Assembly: GCA_036274635.1 (NCBI GenBank)
Contig: DASUFI010000232.1
Coordinates: forward strand, 1 to 7,571
Length of the DNA: 7,571 nucleotides
Origin: DASUFI01 sp036274635
GTDB taxonomy: Bacteria; Planctomycetota; B15-G4
Direction: 5' to 3'
The translations under genes and the position numbers were made by a program. Shown piece by piece: positions 6,501 through 7,571 of this stretch. The stretch's first letter is position 1. Each line of letters begins with the position of its first letter. Below the pieces are notes generated by a model, which ran no database searches, was not told the DNA's origin, and saw only the letters and a program-made list of their open reading frames with translations.

Positions 6501-7571
6501 GAACTGCTCGCAGCCATCTCCGAAGCCATCTTCCTCAATCCTGACCTCGGCGTGCGTGCCCTGGCGAGCGAGCACTTCACGCGCCCCGGCACGCCGAAGC
6601 TGCCACCCGTCGCCGACCTGCTCGCGCTCCCCGGCGACCGCCACGCCGGCCAGTCCCTCTTCTTCGGCGCTGCGCGCTGCTCCGCCTGCCACGCCGTGCA
6701 GGGCCGTGGCGGGGACGTGGGGCCCGATCTCTCGGCGATCCGCACCAAGTACGGCCGCGCCGAGCTGCTCGACTCGATCCTCAACCCCAGCGCCGCGATC
6801 GGCGCGGGCTTCGAGTCGGTGACGCTGACGCTGCGCGACGACTCGGTGCTCGCCGGCCTGCTGCAGGCCGACGGCGCGCAGGTGCTGCTCAAGGACGGCA
6901 CAGGCAAGCGCCACGTCGTCGACGCCGCCGACATCGTCGAGCGCCGCGCGAGCAAGCTCTCGCTCATGCCCGAGGACATCTCGCGCGGCCTCGCGCCCCA
7001 GCAGCTCGCGGACCTGTGCGCCTACCTGCAGCACGACCCGAGCACGCCGCCGACGCTCGGCCCTCCGATCGAGCTGTGGAATGGCAAGGACCTCACCGGC
7101 TGGGTCGCCGTGCCCGACCCCAGCGCCTGGTCCATCCGCACCGACGCCGGCACGCCCATCCTCCACGACGCCGGCCAGCCCATCGGCTACATCCGCACCG
7201 AGCGGGCGTTCACCAGCTTCGAGCTCACCGTCGAGTGGCGCTTCCCGGACCCGCAGCACCCCGGCAACAGCGGCGTGCTCCTCCGCGTGCAGCCGCCCGA
7301 CAAGGTGTGGCCGCGCAGCATCGAGGCCCAGCTCAACAGCGGCGACGCGGGCGACATCTGGAACATCGACGCCTTCGGCCTGGACGCCGACCCCGCCCGC
7401 ACCGACGGGCGCCACACGGCGAAGCTGCTCCCCAGCAGCGAGAAGCCGCTGGGCGAGTGGAACACCTACCGCATCACGCTGCGCGACGGCGACCTCACGC
7501 TGGAGGTGAACGGCCAGCTGCAGAACCGCGCGCGGTGGTGCGAGGAGCTGCCGGGCAGCATCGCGCTGCAG
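3531..7571 (+). CDS. Exported PVC-type multidomain oxidoreductase: propeller + NPCBM-like + cytochrome c + DUF1080 (3' end outside window)
   Basis: The frame opens at an ATG at 3531 (GGGTG about 5 nt upstream) and runs 1347 codons without a stop to the window edge. Residues 18-49 form a signal peptide: RRR, a hydrophobic stretch at about 26-42, and AQA before Pro50. Residues 61-479 match the Piru_Ver N-terminal 'membrane-bound dehydrogenase' propeller: NPTAIDIDPQGRVWVTE, HDHGAH (189-194), FRNPYE (from 274), DNDDDGNQ (292-299), HWHQDDPGVCP and YGRLLRI. About 480-780 is helical and weakly conserved. NPCBM-like modules span 784-925, a second helical region 930-1030, the cytochrome c domain 1036-1170 and DUF1080 from 1181. 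The likely role is periplasmic oxidation of a carbohydrate or sugar derivative with electrons passed to the c-type haem; the substrate is unknown. The gene is divergent from hicB, 78 bp apart. Confidence 0.93.
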   Translation, partial: MQSAPRDACYGRVRPAPRRRQCSRNALVTCIATAASLGLLVIRATEAQAPSPPSDLSSSFAVPPGCAVSLWAESPLFYNPTAIDIDPQGRVWVTEAVNYRQWDGRNPGLHHDDGDRVMVIEDSDGDGVADKSTVFAQDKDLVSPLGICWLPDKVLVSCSPTVWAYYDDDHDLKADRKEVFLTGFGGANHDHGAHSFSVGPDGRLYMALGNAGPHVVTDKSGFTLRSGSCYTGGGQFEAPNKPGLVSDDGHVYVGGLILRCNQDGTGLAVLAHNFRNPYEVVVDAFGDMWTFDNDDDGNQCCRATWVMEGGNYGYFSTDGSRTWEADRRPGQSVQRAHWHQDDPGVCPTTLITGSGGPTGVCVYEGDALPEPLRGALLCADAGRNCVYALRRVPDGAGFKLLPVEGAPAVNGLAPDGQQLTGLIVSKAAGGGDETWHFFRPSDVCVAPDGSVIVADWFDPGVGGHLAQDQRAYGRLLRITSSRTLPPLAAVPPDIRDPEQWTTALASPAQSIRACASTNIEPETIGPRRSALSSAPGAPLSREASARLGWFRDMLEPPPVFREYEKYDLQDSDLFIARLRAWQCAGNTRKLRNFVKLSTPMQSSVLREIFTALAVGADLGLDGGGELLAQSQIASDLVLLEAVGAACGAGAKSASALGATRILDQQAHSLSAPWSRGALALAWRLHPESLVPAFSARVMSPSLDRAAREQSLTALAFCTSREAGEAMLTLALAGPPDTRELAAWWIQHNDANIWRDYGLAQHVAAAQEWTDADIVWRSGPVTRGSVDVAVKVGQSRRMSLVVTEADNGNGCDWADWLEPKLVLRTKDTPAPPLWLGPDCLAWASAAAGWGSVNNGRNCDGGPLSVDGRVFERGIGTHAPSRIDFDLPERARDAFFVATAAVDDGGTNQPDAPTKVEFLVYLDHAADREREARVRSQRLDDRLGVLRDPARSVDDRVAAAEALAHDPQGGLRLIAEASAGRLAALQPDDARAELLAAISEAIFLNPDLGVRALASEHFTRPGTPKLPPVADLLALPGDRHAGQSLFFGAARCSACHAVQGRGGDVGPDLSAIRTKYGRAELLDSILNPSAAIGAGFESVTLTLRDDSVLAGLLQADGAQVLLKDGTGKRHVVDAADIVERRASKLSLMPEDISRGLAPQQLADLCAYLQHDPSTPPTLGPPIELWNGKDLTGWVAVPDPSAWSIRTDAGTPILHDAGQPIGYIRTERAFTSFELTVEWRFPDPQHPGNSGVLLRVQPPDKVWPRSIEAQLNSGDAGDIWNIDAFGLDADPARTDGRHTAKLLPSSEKPLGEWNTYRITLRDGDLTLEVNGQLQNRARWCEELPGSIALQ
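3711..4967 (+). other. Domain: Piru_Ver-type dehydrogenase-like beta-propeller (residues 61-479)
   Basis: The repeating pattern 'P-x-A-I-D-x-D-P-x-G-R-x-W-V-T-E ... VAPDGSVIVADW' marks propeller blades related to PQQ/sorbosone-dehydrogenase folds. The His-rich HDHGAH at 189-194 and the acidic DNDDDGN at 292-298 are the blocks most likely to bind cofactor or metal. The family is named a putative dehydrogenase; no activity can be proven from sequence. Confidence 0.8.
5880..6305 (+). other. Domain: paired NPCBM-like carbohydrate-binding modules (residues 784-925)
   Basis: Two NPCBM-like blocks lie in sequence. The first holds SLVVTEADNGNGCDWADWLE (residues 798-817), which resembles the C-terminal part of an NPCBM domain. 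The second holds GWGSVNNGRNCDGGPLSVDG, then ERGIGTHAPSRIDFDL with the hallmark GIGTHAPS at 872-879, and ends near FLVYLD. NPCBM (novel putative carbohydrate-binding module) is found in secreted glycan-active enzymes, so a glycan-tethering role is inferred. Confidence 0.72.
6636..7040 (+). other. Domain: PVC-type single-haem cytochrome c (residues 1036-1170)
   Basis: The haem-attachment motif C1050-S-A-C1053-H1054 is intact. It is followed by VQGRGGDVGPDLS, NPSAAIGAGFES and the SLMPEDI block, where Met1146 is the likely second axial haem ligand. This is the domain pattern of the planctomycete/verrucomicrobial CxxCH haem-binding family. Haem attachment requires export, consistent with the signal peptide. 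Confidence 0.92.
7071..7571 (+). other. Domain: DUF1080 / 3-keto-disaccharide hydrolase (partial, residues 1181-1347)
   Basis: The domain starts with ELWNGKDLTGW (1181-1191), the standard opening of DUF1080 (PF06439). It continues with FELTVEWRFPDPQHPGNSGVLLR, here read as the strand FELTVEWRF followed by NSGVLLR, then SIEAQLNSGDAGDIW, and EWNTYRITLRDGDLTLEVNG. It is a concanavalin-like jelly roll. Members are linked to cleavage of 3-keto-glycosides and to carbohydrate binding. The last strands lie outside the window. Confidence 0.88.

Noticed and set aside
6330..7415. A 361-codon minus-strand frame opposite the cytochrome c / DUF1080 region
   Set aside because: It is the same antisense shadow effect; the residue composition is unnatural and the plus strand encodes intact CxxCH and DUF1080 motifs.

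Overview
This is a very GC-rich bacterial window whose real genes use almost only G or C at third codon positions. The gene content points to the Planctomycetota or a related PVC lineage. The strongest sign is the large plus-strand gene, which combines a 'Piru_Ver' membrane-bound-dehydrogenase-type propeller, NPCBM-like modules, a PVC-type CxxCH cytochrome domain and a DUF1080 (3-keto-disaccharide hydrolase) domain. A secreted VCBS/FG-GAP repeat protein supports the same reading. The lineage is inferred from protein families; there is no rRNA or other marker.

Left part (1-2336, all minus strand): the start of a secreted protein is cut by the left edge. Upstream of it lies a phosphate-transport pair, a DUF47/PhoU-like regulator and a PiT-type low-affinity phosphate permease, overlapping by 8 nt and probably translationally coupled. 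Further upstream is an unrecognised 132-codon gene. The three inner genes may form one transcription unit.

Middle (2337-3530): a 38-residue single-span membrane protein is read on the plus strand, divergent from the unrecognised gene, and is followed by a plausible hairpin terminator. Converging on it from the right are a VCBS/FG-GAP repeat frame with no usable start codon and, immediately upstream, a short HicB-family antitoxin gene with no hicA partner. The hicB/VCBS junction looks like a rearrangement scar.

Right part (3531-7571, plus strand): a single frame stays open for 1347 codons to the right edge. It encodes an exported multidomain protein: signal peptide, dehydrogenase-like propeller, poorly conserved helical/HEAT-like region, paired NPCBM-like modules, a second helical region, a single-haem cytochrome c and the start of a DUF1080 domain. 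The architecture suggests binding and oxidation of a carbohydrate, electron transfer to the haem, and possibly cleavage of a 3-keto product, all in one chain. That is the most interesting hypothesis here, but it is an inference from domain order. I see no tRNA, rRNA, CRISPR array, insertion sequence or att site, and no gene-free stretch longer than about 100 bases.
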